64,000 bases of DNA, taken from contig CAVPHF010000011.1 of NCBI GenBank assembly GCA_963704155.1, forward strand, positions 29,197 to 93,196. Reading direction: 5' to 3'. Numbering within the stretch: the stretch's first letter is position 1; each line of letters starts with the position of its first letter. Made by a program: the position numbers and the translations under genes. This document shows, one piece after another, positions 35,530-43,968 of this stretch. The notes below the pieces were generated by a model. That model was not told the origin of the DNA. It searched no databases and worked only from the letters and a program-made list of their open reading frames with translations. The DNA is from Thiohalocapsa sp963704155 (lineage in GTDB: Bacteria > Pseudomonadota > Gammaproteobacteria > Chromatiales > Chromatiaceae).

Positions 35530-35728
35530 GACCCATCGCGTGAGCGCTCCCAGCCGTCCTCGCGCAGCGCCGCTAACAGCGTCTGCGGGTGCGCGCCGAT
35601 GCCTGTACGCGCCGCTTCAGTTCTTCAGCGATCTCGTCCAACGTCGCAGTCCAGTTGGCCTCTACAATGGCCGAGAGCGCCGAGTGATGCTCGGCGCTGA
35701 GTTTCTCAGGGCGTCCGCACTTGGGCAT
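35530..35728 (-). pseudogene. IS630-family transposase, N-terminal remnant with frameshift
   Basis: From the ATG at 35728 the minus strand encodes MPKCGRPEKLSAEHH and the helix-turn-helix region ATLDEIAEELKRR; a one-base indel near 35610 moves the rest (GIGAHPQTLLAALREDGWERS) into another frame. The catalytic DDE part is absent. The sequence from 35184 to 35530 shows nothing else coding. Immediately left is the motif GGTACCGTAATTTAGG, similar in wording to the short repeats at 38340 and 41165. Confidence 0.55.
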
Positions 35729-35801
35729 GGCTGAGGCTCCATGCAGTCGAACGGAGCCAAAGTGTTAGCCTATTTTGTCAATACACTCTAAAGATAACCC
35801 G

Positions 35802-37253
35802 ATGAATTGGCACGTCCTCATCCACGAAGCCTCGGTCCAGCCACTGCTCGCCGCGGACTACGCGCACTTCGCCGGTCCCATCAGTGAAGCCCTGGTGGTT
35901 TTTCTGTCGGGATTGCCCGAAGACGCACAACAGGAGATCCTGGCTACCCAGGCAGCCTTGCCGAGCACGGCCCCGACCGCGGAGCGTGTGAGGCGGCTGG
36001 CGCAGCAATGCCCGGTGCTGCACAAGCTGGGTCAGACGCTGGCGCGGGACCGGCGCCTCGACCCTGCGCTGCGCTGCGAGCTCCAGGCACTGGAGACGCT
36101 CCCGCCCAGCGTTCCGCTGGAGACGATTCGAGCGACCCTCGATCAGGAGCTCGGCCCCCTGGACCGGCTCGGCATCCGCCTTGACAAGCAGGCCATCGCC
36201 GAGGCCAGCGTCGCCGTGGTCATCGGTTACCGGGACGAGCGGCGCCGCGGTGTCTTCAAGGTCCTGAAGCCGGGGATCGAAGAGCGGCTGGCGCTCGAGC
36301 TCGAACTGCTGGAGCGTATCGGCGCCTTTCTCGATGAGCGCTGCGACGCGCTCGCGATTCCGAAGATCGGCTACGAAGAGGTGTTTCACCGAGTCCGGGA
36401 CAAGCTGCAGGACGAGGTTCGACTCGGTGTCGAGCAACGCCATCTGGCCCTGGCAGCGGAGCAATATGCGGGGCGCGGTCGCGTTCAGGTGCCCGGACTG
36501 CATGAGTATTGCGCCGCCCGGGTGACCGCCATGGAACGCGTCGCCGGCAGCAAGATATCCGAACCCGGACAGCTCAGCATGCGCGAGCGGCGTGACACCG
36601 CGCAGCTGTTGGCGTCGACCCTGCTGGCGCAGCCGCTGTTTTCGACGCGAGAGCAGGCGCTGTTCCATGGCGATCCGCACGCCGGCAATCTGCTGCTCAC
36701 GCCCGATGGGCGGCTCGCCCTCCTCGATTGGAGCCTGGCCGGAACCTTGCGGCAGCGCGATCGCGAGGCGATGGTGCATGTGGTGCTGGGCGCGATGTTG
36801 CGGGACGAGGGGCTGGTGGTCGACATGCTGGCCGTGCTGTCCGCCGATACGCCAGCAGGCAAGACCGCAGACAAGGAGGCGTTGCGCCCGGTGGTGCGCG
36901 AGGCATTGCGCCGGTTGGGTTACGATCAGCTCCCCAGCTTCAGTTGGCTGATCGACCTGATGGACGCCGCCGTCGAGAAGGCCGACCTGACGGCGCGCGC
37001 CGACCTGCTGATGTTTCGTAAGGCGTTGCACACCCTGAACGACCTGGTTATCGACATCGGTGCGAGTGATCGCTCGCTCGATCTGGCCCTGTTTCTAGGT
37101 TTTGCGGAGAATCTCATCGCCGAGTGGCCGCGGCGCTGGATGGCGGCACCGTATTCACGCGCCTTCGCCACCCGTCTCTCGAACTTGGACCTGACCAGCC
37201 TGATGTTTCAATCTCCGCTGCTCGCGGCGCGGTTTTGGACCGCATTCACTTGA
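35802..37253 (+). CDS. ABC1/AarF/UbiB kinase-like protein
   Basis: A 483-residue atypical kinase. HKLGQTLARDRRLDP is the KxGQ-type motif of the ABC1 family, VFKVLKPGIEERL holds the ATP-site Lys, DEVRLGVEQRHL the partner acid, FHGDPHAGNLLL the catalytic loop and LALLDWSLAG the metal-binding DFG-like motif. All key residues are in place. UbiB-type members support ubiquinone synthesis; this one is divergent and lies outside a ubi operon. No good ribosome site is seen before the ATG at 35802; a TTG at 35775 in frame is an alternative. Confidence 0.83.
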   Translation: MNWHVLIHEASVQPLLAADYAHFAGPISEALVVFLSGLPEDAQQEILATQAALPSTAPTAERVRRLAQQCPVLHKLGQTLARDRRLDPALRCELQALETLPPSVPLETIRATLDQELGPLDRLGIRLDKQAIAEASVAVVIGYRDERRRGVFKVLKPGIEERLALELELLERIGAFLDERCDALAIPKIGYEEVFHRVRDKLQDEVRLGVEQRHLALAAEQYAGRGRVQVPGLHEYCAARVTAMERVAGSKISEPGQLSMRERRDTAQLLASTLLAQPLFSTREQALFHGDPHAGNLLLTPDGRLALLDWSLAGTLRQRDREAMVHVVLGAMLRDEGLVVDMLAVLSADTPAGKTADKEALRPVVREALRRLGYDQLPSFSWLIDLMDAAVEKADLTARADLLMFRKALHTLNDLVIDIGASDRSLDLALFLGFAENLIAEWPRRWMAAPYSRAFATRLSNLDLTSLMFQSPLLAARFWTAFT

Positions 37254-37370
37254 TCAAGCATGACTGTTGTCAAACGCCATATCGCGCTATTACCTGAGAT
37301 GGCCGTGCGCCTTGGTGATCACACAAGCTCCGCCACTACCTGGAAGAGGGCGTGGATTCGCTGGATTCCG

Positions 37371-38325
37371 GTGACACTTTACCAATTACACCAATTTCAG
37401 TTGTCTCGGGTCATCTTTCTGCGAAGGGGCCGGCCACGCTTGCCTGGACGTAAAGTTCGGCCGAGACGTTTTTCAAGCTCGCCAAGCTCGTGGTCACCCA
37501 TCAATGGGCGCCCTATCGTTTGCCCCTTCGTGAGAGCGGAACACCGTTCAGGATCCGCTGGTATCTCCAAGAAGTCCGCGAAACTATCGACGCGTTCAAG
37601 CAGGGGGCGAACAGTCACCAAGCCATCGTCTTGGCGCCGAAGATGTGCTCGCGTGCTGGACCAAGGCCAATCGCCAGCCGTTGCAGCCAGCTTCGCCTTG
37701 ACGGGATTCAACGCGACGTAGCGGAAAGCGCCACCAATGAAATTCATAGGCATCGGCCCGGAACATCACCGACTGCAATCGGCAGTGGCTGCACACGCTG
37801 CAACGCTGAGGAAATCAGCGCGTTGCTGCAATGCGGCGGTCTGATCTTCGGGCGCTACCAGCCGATCGGTGAAGACAACGGCATCAGCCAGGACATTGCC
37901 ACCGGCTTAGAGTGGCAGCGCTGCAGTCGGACAGACCTGGAATCAGACCATCCGCGCTGCGCGAATCGCCGACCTTGGAACAAATGAGCCAGTGACTCGC
38001 ACTCGTGCGATTCGAATGTCCCGCATCGACGATGCGTCGTCTCGCCGACGGCGCGGGACAGGCCGGTTTCGTCAGAGGGTAGGAATCAAGTGAACATGGT
38101 TCGGCATCAGGCAGTAAGACCAGACTCCCACTCCGTTTTGGTCGACACGCCTGGGCTAGCCAATCTCTGTAAAGCGCATAGCCGTCATCCTCCAAGAATA
38201 CGCATTGGCGCCTGTTCCCCACGTTGCGTCACATGGTGAGGGTTACCGGGAACGACAATTCGTGGAAGCCGAGCCATGCGCCTAGCGTAGACCGAGGGGG
38301 AAATGGTGTAAATGGTAAAGTGTCA
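37371..38325 (-). mobile_element. REP-associated tyrosine transposase element with terminal inverted repeats
   Basis: A 0.95-kb unit bounded by inverted repeats that match at 20 of 21 positions: left 37371-37392 (GTGACACTTTACCAATTACA...) and right 38305-38325 (TGACACTTTACCATTTACAC on the minus strand). Inside, the minus strand carries a decayed Y1-transposase gene. The right 345 bp is repeated almost exactly at 40822-41166. Confidence 0.6.
37397..38278 (-). pseudogene. REP-associated tyrosine transposase (Y1_Tnp/RAYT), frameshifted
   Basis: The N-terminus MARLPRIVVPGNPHHVTQRG starts at the ATG at 38278, GNRRQCVFLEDDGYALYRDWLAQ follows after a one-base insertion (CCCC where the second copy has CCC at about 38220), then the frame shifts again before GVWSYCLMPNHVHLI, which holds the metal-binding HxH motif. 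The C-terminal part FRYVALNPVKAKLAATAGDWPWSS is in a third frame at 37397-37753. All parts of a normal transposase of about 230 residues are present but no frame is intact. Confidence 0.65.
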
Positions 38326-38567
38326 TCGCAATTCGTCAATTACCACCGTAATTACGCGCTGCGCTCGGATCTAGAGCGCCGCTGAGGCGGAGCGCTCGCT
38401 ACGGCGACGCCCTCCTGACTTCGGCCACAGGGTTCGCGCCACCGCGCGCGGGGACACGCTATCTCCATGATGGCAAGCTAACCGCCCGGCCGGCGTGCGT
38501 GGAACAACGCCAAGGAATTACCGGCTACGCTTAAGCCGCCGGGGGCGCAAACCGTTTAAAAGGTCTA
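38326..38567. other. intergenic stretch, nothing recognisable
   Basis: About 240 bases between the transposase element and the FG-GAP gene terminator. It begins with AATTCGTCAATTACCACCGTAATTACG, related to the short repeats beside the second copy. No gene is visible. Confidence 0.3.
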
Positions 38568-38597
38568 GCGACGCCTCCGGCAGCGCCGGAGGGTCGC
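38568..38597. terminator. strong hairpin downstream of the FG-GAP protein gene
   Basis: GCGAC-GCCTCCGGC-AGC-GCCGGAGG-GTCGC forms a stem of about 13 bp. On the plus strand TTTT follows. On the minus strand the CTAGACCTTTT after it is a poorer U tract. It lies 23 bases after the minus-strand stop of the FG-GAP gene, so it most likely ends that transcript. Confidence 0.55.
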
Positions 38598-38619
38598 TTT
38601 TCCGCGGAGTCCGAGCGAC

Positions 38620-40056
38620 TCAGTCGAAGACACACAGGCTGCGGAAGGCCTTCGCGTGGTCTGGATTCGCATCGGGATCGAAGAATTCCGACGCCTGCAG
38701 GACACAATCCTCCGGCGCGAATGTGTTGAAGCGGGATACGAATACACCAGCGTGTCCGAATCCGACGATATCGGGCCGACCGTTTCCGTCGACATCGGCA
38801 AGCGTGCGGACATGTTTCTCCGTTCTCCATCCTCCTTTGCGGTATCCGTAATTGCTGACCGTCCTGACCGGCGGGATCAGTCTATCGCCCAGACCATCAT
38901 CGTCGGTATCCTCCGAGTAGGAGACCCAGACTCCGTTATCAGCGAATCCGACCACATCGGCACGCCCGTCGCCGTTGACGTCTTCGACGAATCGCGGGTG
39001 CCGGAGATTTTGCCAGCCGCCATTAGTCTGTACGAAACTCTTTGATGCGTCGTTAAATTGCGACCCGCTCACCTTGATCGCGCACGCTTCCGTGCAAGCG
39101 GGATCGACCTTTTCAAGCAGCGTCACATGGATCTGCTCGTAGGCGAATCCGACGATGTCCTTGACACCGTTGCCGTCCATGTCGGCGATATAGCGCGGGT
39201 ATCTATTGTTATCGTCGTAACCGTCGTAGAACCCAAAGTCGTCGATTACCAGCGACGGTCGTTGGGCGATGCCGGTAGCGCTCGAGAGGTGAATACGCGT
39301 ATCGTCTTTGATCGCGACGATATCCGCGCGCCCGTCGCCATCCACATCGGTGACGAAACGCTGATGCACAACCGGGTCGAATCCGTCATAGGTACCGTAA
39401 TAGTAGTCCCCAAAGGGAATCCCCCAGCGATCGTCGACCACAAAACTGCCGACCCCGTCGGAGATCGTGGAGATTGCGGTTACCAACTCGTCGCTGCCGA
39501 AGCCGACTATATCGGCGCGTCCGTCGCCGTTGACGTCGGCTGCGTAACGCGTATGTTTCGCGCCATCTAGCCATCGATGATCGACACCAAACTCTGGGAC
39601 GTGCCAAGCGAAGTCTTCCTCGAAACGGCCTCCGGTCGAGAGTGCGACGCGCATGCCGCCGTTTCCGAAGGCGACGATGTCGTCCATTCCGTCGCCGTTG
39701 ACATCGGCGAGTAGGCGTGGGTGCTTGTCGACAAGCCAGCCCCCGCGCCCATAGACAAAGTCGTCGATCCAACGTGTTGCCGGCAAGTATTGCGAACCGG
39801 TCGAAAGCGAAACGAGAACGGCGTCGTTCGCAAAGGCGACGATGTCGTCCAGTCCGTCGCCGTTGACATCGGCGAGCATTCTCGGGTGCAGATGGACCCT
39901 ATAGCCGCCGGTTTTATAGCCCATTCCATCCAGCCAACTACGGGCCGCGCCGACCTGATCGTTCGCATGCGCTGCGAGGCTGGTTGTTGCCGCCATCGTT
40001 GCCGCCAGAATGGCGCTTGAGATTGGGTTCTTTTTGAGCATCATGTTCGTTAGCAT
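38620..40056 (-). CDS. exported FG-GAP/VCBS (integrin-like) repeat protein
   Basis: A 478-residue protein with a signal peptide (MLKKNPISSAILAATMAATTSLAAHA) and about seven repeats of 55-70 residues built on H.R...DVNGDG.DDIVGF....V.VSLS, each carrying a calcium-binding DVNGDGRAD loop. Together they should form a seven-bladed beta-propeller. The start at 40056 has AGGAA correctly spaced upstream; the frame extends further without conservation. A TATAAT lies about 100 bases before it. No second domain is fused, so it is likely a secreted or periplasmic binding propeller. The substrate is unknown. Confidence 0.85.
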   Translation of the reverse strand: MLTNMMLKKNPISSAILAATMAATTSLAAHANDQVGAARSWLDGMGYKTGGYRVHLHPRMLADVNGDGLDDIVAFANDAVLVSLSTGSQYLPATRWIDDFVYGRGGWLVDKHPRLLADVNGDGMDDIVAFGNGGMRVALSTGGRFEEDFAWHVPEFGVDHRWLDGAKHTRYAADVNGDGRADIVGFGSDELVTAISTISDGVGSFVVDDRWGIPFGDYYYGTYDGFDPVVHQRFVTDVDGDGRADIVAIKDDTRIHLSSATGIAQRPSLVIDDFGFYDGYDDNNRYPRYIADMDGNGVKDIVGFAYEQIHVTLLEKVDPACTEACAIKVSGSQFNDASKSFVQTNGGWQNLRHPRFVEDVNGDGRADVVGFADNGVWVSYSEDTDDDGLGDRLIPPVRTVSNYGYRKGGWRTEKHVRTLADVDGNGRPDIVGFGHAGVFVSRFNTFAPEDCVLQASEFFDPDANPDHAKAFRSLCVFD

Positions 40057-40156
40057 GGTTATGTTTCCTGTAACGCGTGTTGCATTGTGGGCTGATTGGA
40101 TTGCCATACCGCAGTCGAGCGTCTGGCCCCTGTAACTCCGCATGCGCCACGCCAAG

Positions 40157-40185
40157 ATTATAGATGTTTGATCTAGTTTATAAAT
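40157..40185 (-). promoter_or_regulatory. promoter candidate for the FG-GAP gene
   Basis: A perfect TATAAT on the minus strand (40162-40157) in an AT-rich patch; the position 17 bases upstream reads ATTTAT, a poor -35. The predicted leader is about 95 nt. Confidence 0.4.
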
Positions 40186-40370
40186 TAGCCCGCTCATTGC
40201 GAATCGCGGGCATCGCTAAATCCAGTTCGAGTCACCTTGAGCGGCTCAGATTGAACCGATCGGCTCAGATTGAACCGGAGTAACCGGCAACCCAGCGGTG
40301 TCCCTCCCGGCTCACCGTCCTGCCGCGCACCATGGCGGGATGGAAAAATCCGTGTCGTGGCGTTGAGGCG

Positions 40371-40690
40371 AGGGTATGGACGGATAGGCACTCCAACCCA
40401 CCCTGAGCGTCGAGGTTGGCTCAGGAGAGGGCGATAGCGAGGGCGGGATGCGTGGTCAACACCGAACAGTGGGGCTGACGGGCGTCGGGACCGGAGCAGG
40501 TGCGGGGGTGCTGGGGCTCGCCTGTTCAGCGCAGCGCGCCGCCGGGAGCAGAGAGGGACTGCACCGTTTCCCGCGGGAGAGAGACGGCGGCTACCAGGAG
40601 ACACGCTGATCAAACTTGAAGTCGGGCTCGGGCCGTGGGAGGAGGTCCCACTCCGGCATCGCTTCAGGAGTATCTTCCCGGGCAGGCGGT
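40371..40690 (-). repeat. dispersed repeat, copy A (transposase 3'-end relic)
   Basis: This 0.3-kb segment is similar throughout, with gaps, to 41860-42190. Shared blocks include ACGGATAGG, GGCGGGATGC, GGTCAACAC, CGGCTACCAGG, CGCTGATC and GTCGGGCTCGGGC. On the minus strand both copies encode a tail ending PEPDF..FDQR..W, which looks like the C-terminus of a transposase whose family I cannot name. Copy A is open to its stop; copy B has a stop within. Confidence 0.5.
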
Positions 40691-40821
40691 CCGCGCGCGG
40701 GCGCGATCGGCGGCGTCACTCTTGAAACTGGCGATGCTCGTAATTTCCGCTCTGCGTTTCATTGCCGTCGTTGCATAGAGAGTCGAGTGTCAGTGATGGG
40801 TCGCAGCCGAACCGCCCTTGA

Positions 40822-41166
40822 AACAAATGGCCAGTGACTCGCAATCGTGCGTTGATGTACCCGCTCTATCGACGATGCGTTTCGCCGACGGCGCGGGACA
40901 GGCCGGTTTCGTCAGAGGGTACGAGAATCAAGTGAACATGGTTCGGCATCAGGCAGTAAGACCAGACTCCCACTCCGTTTTGGTCGACACGCCTGGGCTA
41001 GCCAATCTCTGTAAAGCGCATAGCCGTCATCCTCCAAGAATACGCATTGGCGCCTGTTCCCACGTTGCGTCACATGGTGAGGGTTACCGGGAACGACAAT
41101 TCGTGGAAGCCGAGCCATGCGCCTAGCGTAGACCGAGGGGGAAATGGTGTAAATGGTAAAGTGTCA
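40822..41166 (-). mobile_element. partial second copy of the REP-associated transposase element
   Basis: Nearly identical to 37979-38325 and ending in the same inverted repeat (41146-41166). The left part and left repeat are missing. It encodes the transposase N-terminus from the ATG at 41118 (GNPHHVTQRGNRRQCVF is intact here) but keeps the second frameshift seen in the other copy. Confidence 0.65.
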
Positions 41167-41231
41167 CCGTAATACCGTAATACCGTAATACCGTAATACG
41201 TAATACCGTAATACCCACCGTAATACCGTTG
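41165..41231. repeat. short tandem repeat CCGTAATA
   Basis: Directly after the terminal repeat come about seven copies of an 8-bp unit CCGTAATA, one shortened to CGTAATA and one preceded by an extra CCCA. The array stops at TTGACATCATCG. Confidence 0.75.
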
Positions 41232-41318
41232 ACATCATCGACCGTGTGCTGCTCCCGTACCGAGGCGGCGTCCTACACATGACGTCGGCACCCGCACCGA
41301 TGGCTGGGGGAGCTGCGC

Positions 41319-41639
41319 TCAGTCGCGGTTGGGCAGCGGCACGACCCGGCCGTCCGGCAGGGTGACTTCGGTAGCGTAGAACTCCGGCGGTCCGTCATCG
41401 TCGACCGCGCCCGCGACCCGAACACGGTCGCCTGCGCGCACCGGCATCGGGTTCGGCCCGATGTAGATGAGGATCGAGCCCGTCTCGTCGGCCAGCAGGA
41501 ATTCGTCGTCGTCGGTGATGCGCTCGACCACGCCATCGACGGTGGCCGGCATGCCTCGGCGAAGATCCTGCACGGCGGTCGTCGCGGCCAGCGCGAGCCC
41601 CGGAAGGGCCAGGGACAGGGATAGAGCAGCGCTTTTCAT
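41319..41639 (-). CDS. exported OB-fold protein, YgiW/BOF-like
   Basis: A 106-residue protein with a signal peptide (MKSAALSLSLALPGLALAATTA) and a compact beta-barrel sequence: GMPATVDGVVERITDDDEFLLADETGSILIYIG and VRAGDRVRVAGAVDDDG. This is the pattern of the bacterial OB-fold (BOF) stress proteins YgiW/YdeI, located in the periplasm. GAGGAGA precedes the ATG at 41639. The 49-residue membrane protein gene lies 11 bases upstream, forming a two-gene operon. Confidence 0.75.
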   Translation of the reverse strand: MKSAALSLSLALPGLALAATTAVQDLRRGMPATVDGVVERITDDDEFLLADETGSILIYIGPNPMPVRAGDRVRVAGAVDDDGPPEFYATEVTLPDGRVVPLPNRD

Positions 41640-41650
41640 TTGAACTCTCC

Positions 41651-41800
41651 TCAATCCAGCGCGACGAGCAGCAGGACCAGCACCAACACGCCTCCCAGCG
41701 CGACGGTCCAGCCGGGCAGCGTCAGGGTGACGTCCGACCGCAGCCAGGCGAGGAGACGGTCGAGGGACGAACCGGTCGGAGTCTCGGGGGATTCAGACAT
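41651..41800 (-). CDS. small single-span membrane protein, 49 aa
   Basis: MSESPETPTGSSLDRLLAWL is followed by one membrane helix (about residues 28-48, TLPGWTVALGGVLVLVLLLV) ending in Ala-Leu-Asp. AAAGGT lies before the ATG at 41800. The open frame runs much further upstream but that part is Arg/Pro-rich and unlike coding sequence. It precedes the OB-fold gene by 11 bases and is probably co-expressed. Function unknown. Confidence 0.6.
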   Translation of the reverse strand: MSESPETPTGSSLDRLLAWLRSDVTLTLPGWTVALGGVLVLVLLLVALD

Positions 41801-41859
41801 CATTGGACCTTTCGAAGAATTGACGCCATGGAGATGGGGGCGGCGTCTCGCAATCAAGA

Positions 41860-42190
41860 CTATCAACGGATAGGAAATCCAATCCGCCCTGAACTCCGTC
41901 TCGGTTCGCCCGAGCCAAGAGGGTAGAAAAGGGCGGGATGCTCGGTCAACACGCGGCGGCGGGGCTGCCGGACGTCTCGGGCGGTACAAGCGCGCGCGTT
42001 CCCGGGCTCCGGAGCGAGAATTCAGGGCCCAGCGGGCAGAGGGGACGCAGGGGGGGCTGCACCCGCTCTCGCAGGAGGACACGGCTACCAGGCGATGCGC
42101 TGATCCTACGAGACGTCGGGCTCGGGCTGAGCGAACAGGTCCCAGCCCGGCATCGGCTCGGGAGCATCGGGCCAGGTGGGCGAACCGCTG
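41860..42190 (-). repeat. dispersed repeat, copy B
   Basis: The diverged counterpart of 40371-40690. The reading frame for the transposase-like tail is broken by a TAG just before DQRIAW. Confidence 0.5.
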
Positions 42191-42429
42191 ATGCGGGCGG
42201 TGGGCGCGAGTGTGACGGCTCGCCGATGTGGTTGAAAATGTGCTCGATGGGGGCGGCGTCGGTGTTGAATGCAGCGCTCGGCTTAGAGTCCGCTACCGTT
42301 CATAATCCGGCCATTGCCGCGCCACGGACCAATATCGCTTCTGGGTCGGAAGCGGTCTGCTCCCATGCCGGTTCTGGTCGCCCCGAGCCGACTCGGTGAT
42401 GGGGAATGCACCCGACTTCTGAAATTTTG
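42191..42429. other. intergenic stretch, nothing recognisable
   Basis: About 240 bases between repeat copy B and the truncated resolvase. No frame has family similarity on either strand. The junction with the resolvase sequence lies near 42445. Confidence 0.3.
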
Positions 42430-42444
42430 TGCAGTCCACTCCTG

Positions 42445-42956
42445 AAAATGACACCGCGGGCTGCGCGCGGATCTTCGCGGAGAAAGCGTCCGGCGCACAG
42501 CGCGAGCGCCCGCAGCTCACCGCGGCGCTCGACTACATGCGCACCGGTGACACCTTGGTGTTCTGGAAGCTCGATCGACTGGCCCGCTCGATGAAACAGC
42601 TGATCGAGACCGTCGAGGGGCTGGCCGCACGTGACGTCGGTTTCCGGTCGCTGACCGAGGCGATGGACACGACCACCGCGGGCGGCACGCTGATTTTCAA
42701 CATTTTCGCATCGCTAGCGGAGTTCGAGCGCTCAATCATTCGCGAGCGCACCCGCGCTGGGCTCGATGCCGCGCGTGCTCGAGGGCGTGTCGGCGGTCGG
42801 CCGCGGTCGCTGTCAGCAGAGGATCTGAAGCAGGCTCGGGCGCTGCTTACCGATCCGGATATCACTGTCGAGGAGGTGGCCAAGCGGCTGCGCGTGGGGG
42901 TGTCGACGCTGTATCAGCAGTTGCCGGGTGGGCGGGGCAGGCTGTCCGAGGCGTGA
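42445..42956 (+). pseudogene. serine recombinase (resolvase/invertase) lacking its catalytic N-terminus
   Basis: From GCARIFAEKASG onwards this is a Tn3-type resolvase: FWKLDRLARSMKQLIETV, FNIFASLAEFERSIIRERTRAGLDAARARGR and a C-terminal helix-turn-helix (TVEEVAKRLRVGVSTLYQ). The first roughly 25 residues, including YARVST with the nucleophilic Ser, are missing and replaced by unrelated sequence. The open frame could still make a protein (ATG at 42429), but it cannot cut DNA. Confidence 0.75.
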
Positions 42957-43150
42957 CGCCGGTCAACAGCGGTACCGGAGTACGCCGTTCGTCCCGAGAA
43001 CGCGCCGACCCCTACGTTGACAGGGTTTGTCAGGTTTCGGTCAGCTACTACCTGGTAATCTGACCTCACTGTCGGGCGGCTGTGCTGATCCACGGCATCG
43101 CTGCCGGCAGGCAATGCAAGCTGTCATCCCAAGCCTGGAGGCCATTTTCA

Positions 43151-43471
43151 ATGAAGAACCGCTTCTGTACCGTCGTCCTGCTGACGTCTTCTGCCATCGC
43201 CCTTCCCTTCGCCGCCCCCGTCTCGGCTCAAGTTGCCGATGATGATTTCTACGGGGTTATCGAGAGCCGCCCGGCGGATGGAGCGGCCGGTGTCTGGACC
43301 ATCGGCGGGCGCACGTTCACAGCCACCGCTCAGACCAAGCTCGACGAGGACGACGGACCGCTGGCGGTCGGCACCTGCGCGTCCGTCGACACAGAGGGCG
43401 ACGTCGTGGAGGAGATCGAAAGCGAGTCGTCAGCGGATTGTCCGGCGCCGAGCGTAACGCCCGCGAACTGA
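43151..43471 (+). CDS. exported small protein, DUF5666-like
   Basis: A 106-residue protein with a signal peptide (MKNRFCTVVLLTSSAIALPFAAPVSA) and a small beta-rich domain: DFYGVIESRPADGAAGVWTIGGRTFTATAQTKLDEDDGPLAVGTCASVDTEG, the pattern of DUF5666 domains, which adopt a small barrel. An acidic C-terminal tail follows with two Cys. GGAGG lies about nine bases before the ATG at 43151. It resembles in plan the OB-fold protein at 41319. Confidence 0.7.
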   Translation: MKNRFCTVVLLTSSAIALPFAAPVSAQVADDDFYGVIESRPADGAAGVWTIGGRTFTATAQTKLDEDDGPLAVGTCASVDTEGDVVEEIESESSADCPAPSVTPAN

Positions 43472-43539
43472 GGTTGCAGCCGGGCGGGCACACGGGCGAT
43501 CAGCCGACGAAATCGGCAAGGAGCACGGTGTTCCAGCGC

Positions 43540-43887
43540 TCAGGACAAATCAATCCGCTCTGTGTCCGCCAACTCCAACCCCGTACGGGCGTGGACCAAG
43601 TCGACGTAGTCGGCCCACTCGCCTTGGTCCAGGCCCGCAGCCATGCCCAAGTGCGACAGATTCGCTCGCAGATCGGCCTCGGCGCCGATGAATGCGGCGG
43701 CTCCGCGTATGCCATCCGCGGTAACGGGGACGGCCAGCACACCGCCGTCGGCCGTGATGTGCAACTTCGCGATCGCCGGATCGGAGAACGGTTCGCCGAG
43801 CAGATAGCCGACGATGGCCGCCATTTGCGCGCTCATGTTCGGGAAGCGCGACGGCTTGAGCTTTTCGGCTAGCTGTTCGCTGGGCAA
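43540..43887 (-). CDS. hypothetical protein, 115 aa
   Basis: A soluble protein (MPSEQLAEKLKPSRFPNMSAQMAAIVGYLLGEPFSDPAIAKLHITADGG...) with a helical N-terminus, a central beta hairpin and a helical C-terminus ending ELADTERIDLS. The codon use matches neighbouring genes. I do not recognise the family. It lies 81 bases downstream of the methyltransferase gene on the same strand. Confidence 0.6.
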   Translation of the reverse strand: MPSEQLAEKLKPSRFPNMSAQMAAIVGYLLGEPFSDPAIAKLHITADGGVLAVPVTADGIRGAAAFIGAEADLRANLSHLGMAAGLDQGEWADYVDLVHARTGLELADTERIDLS

Positions 43888-43968
43888 GGCGTACTCCGGG
43901 GGTTCTGCACATCGGCGGCGCAGTATCGCGCAGGTGGGTGGCGCTTACAGCGCTGGGGGACTGGTGAG

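Noticed and set aside
35778..37031. Minus-strand frame of 417 residues
   Set aside because: Antisense to the ABC1 kinase gene, with no family features of its own.
41165..41231. CRISPR array
   Set aside because: The 8-bp units are adjacent without spacers and are far too short.
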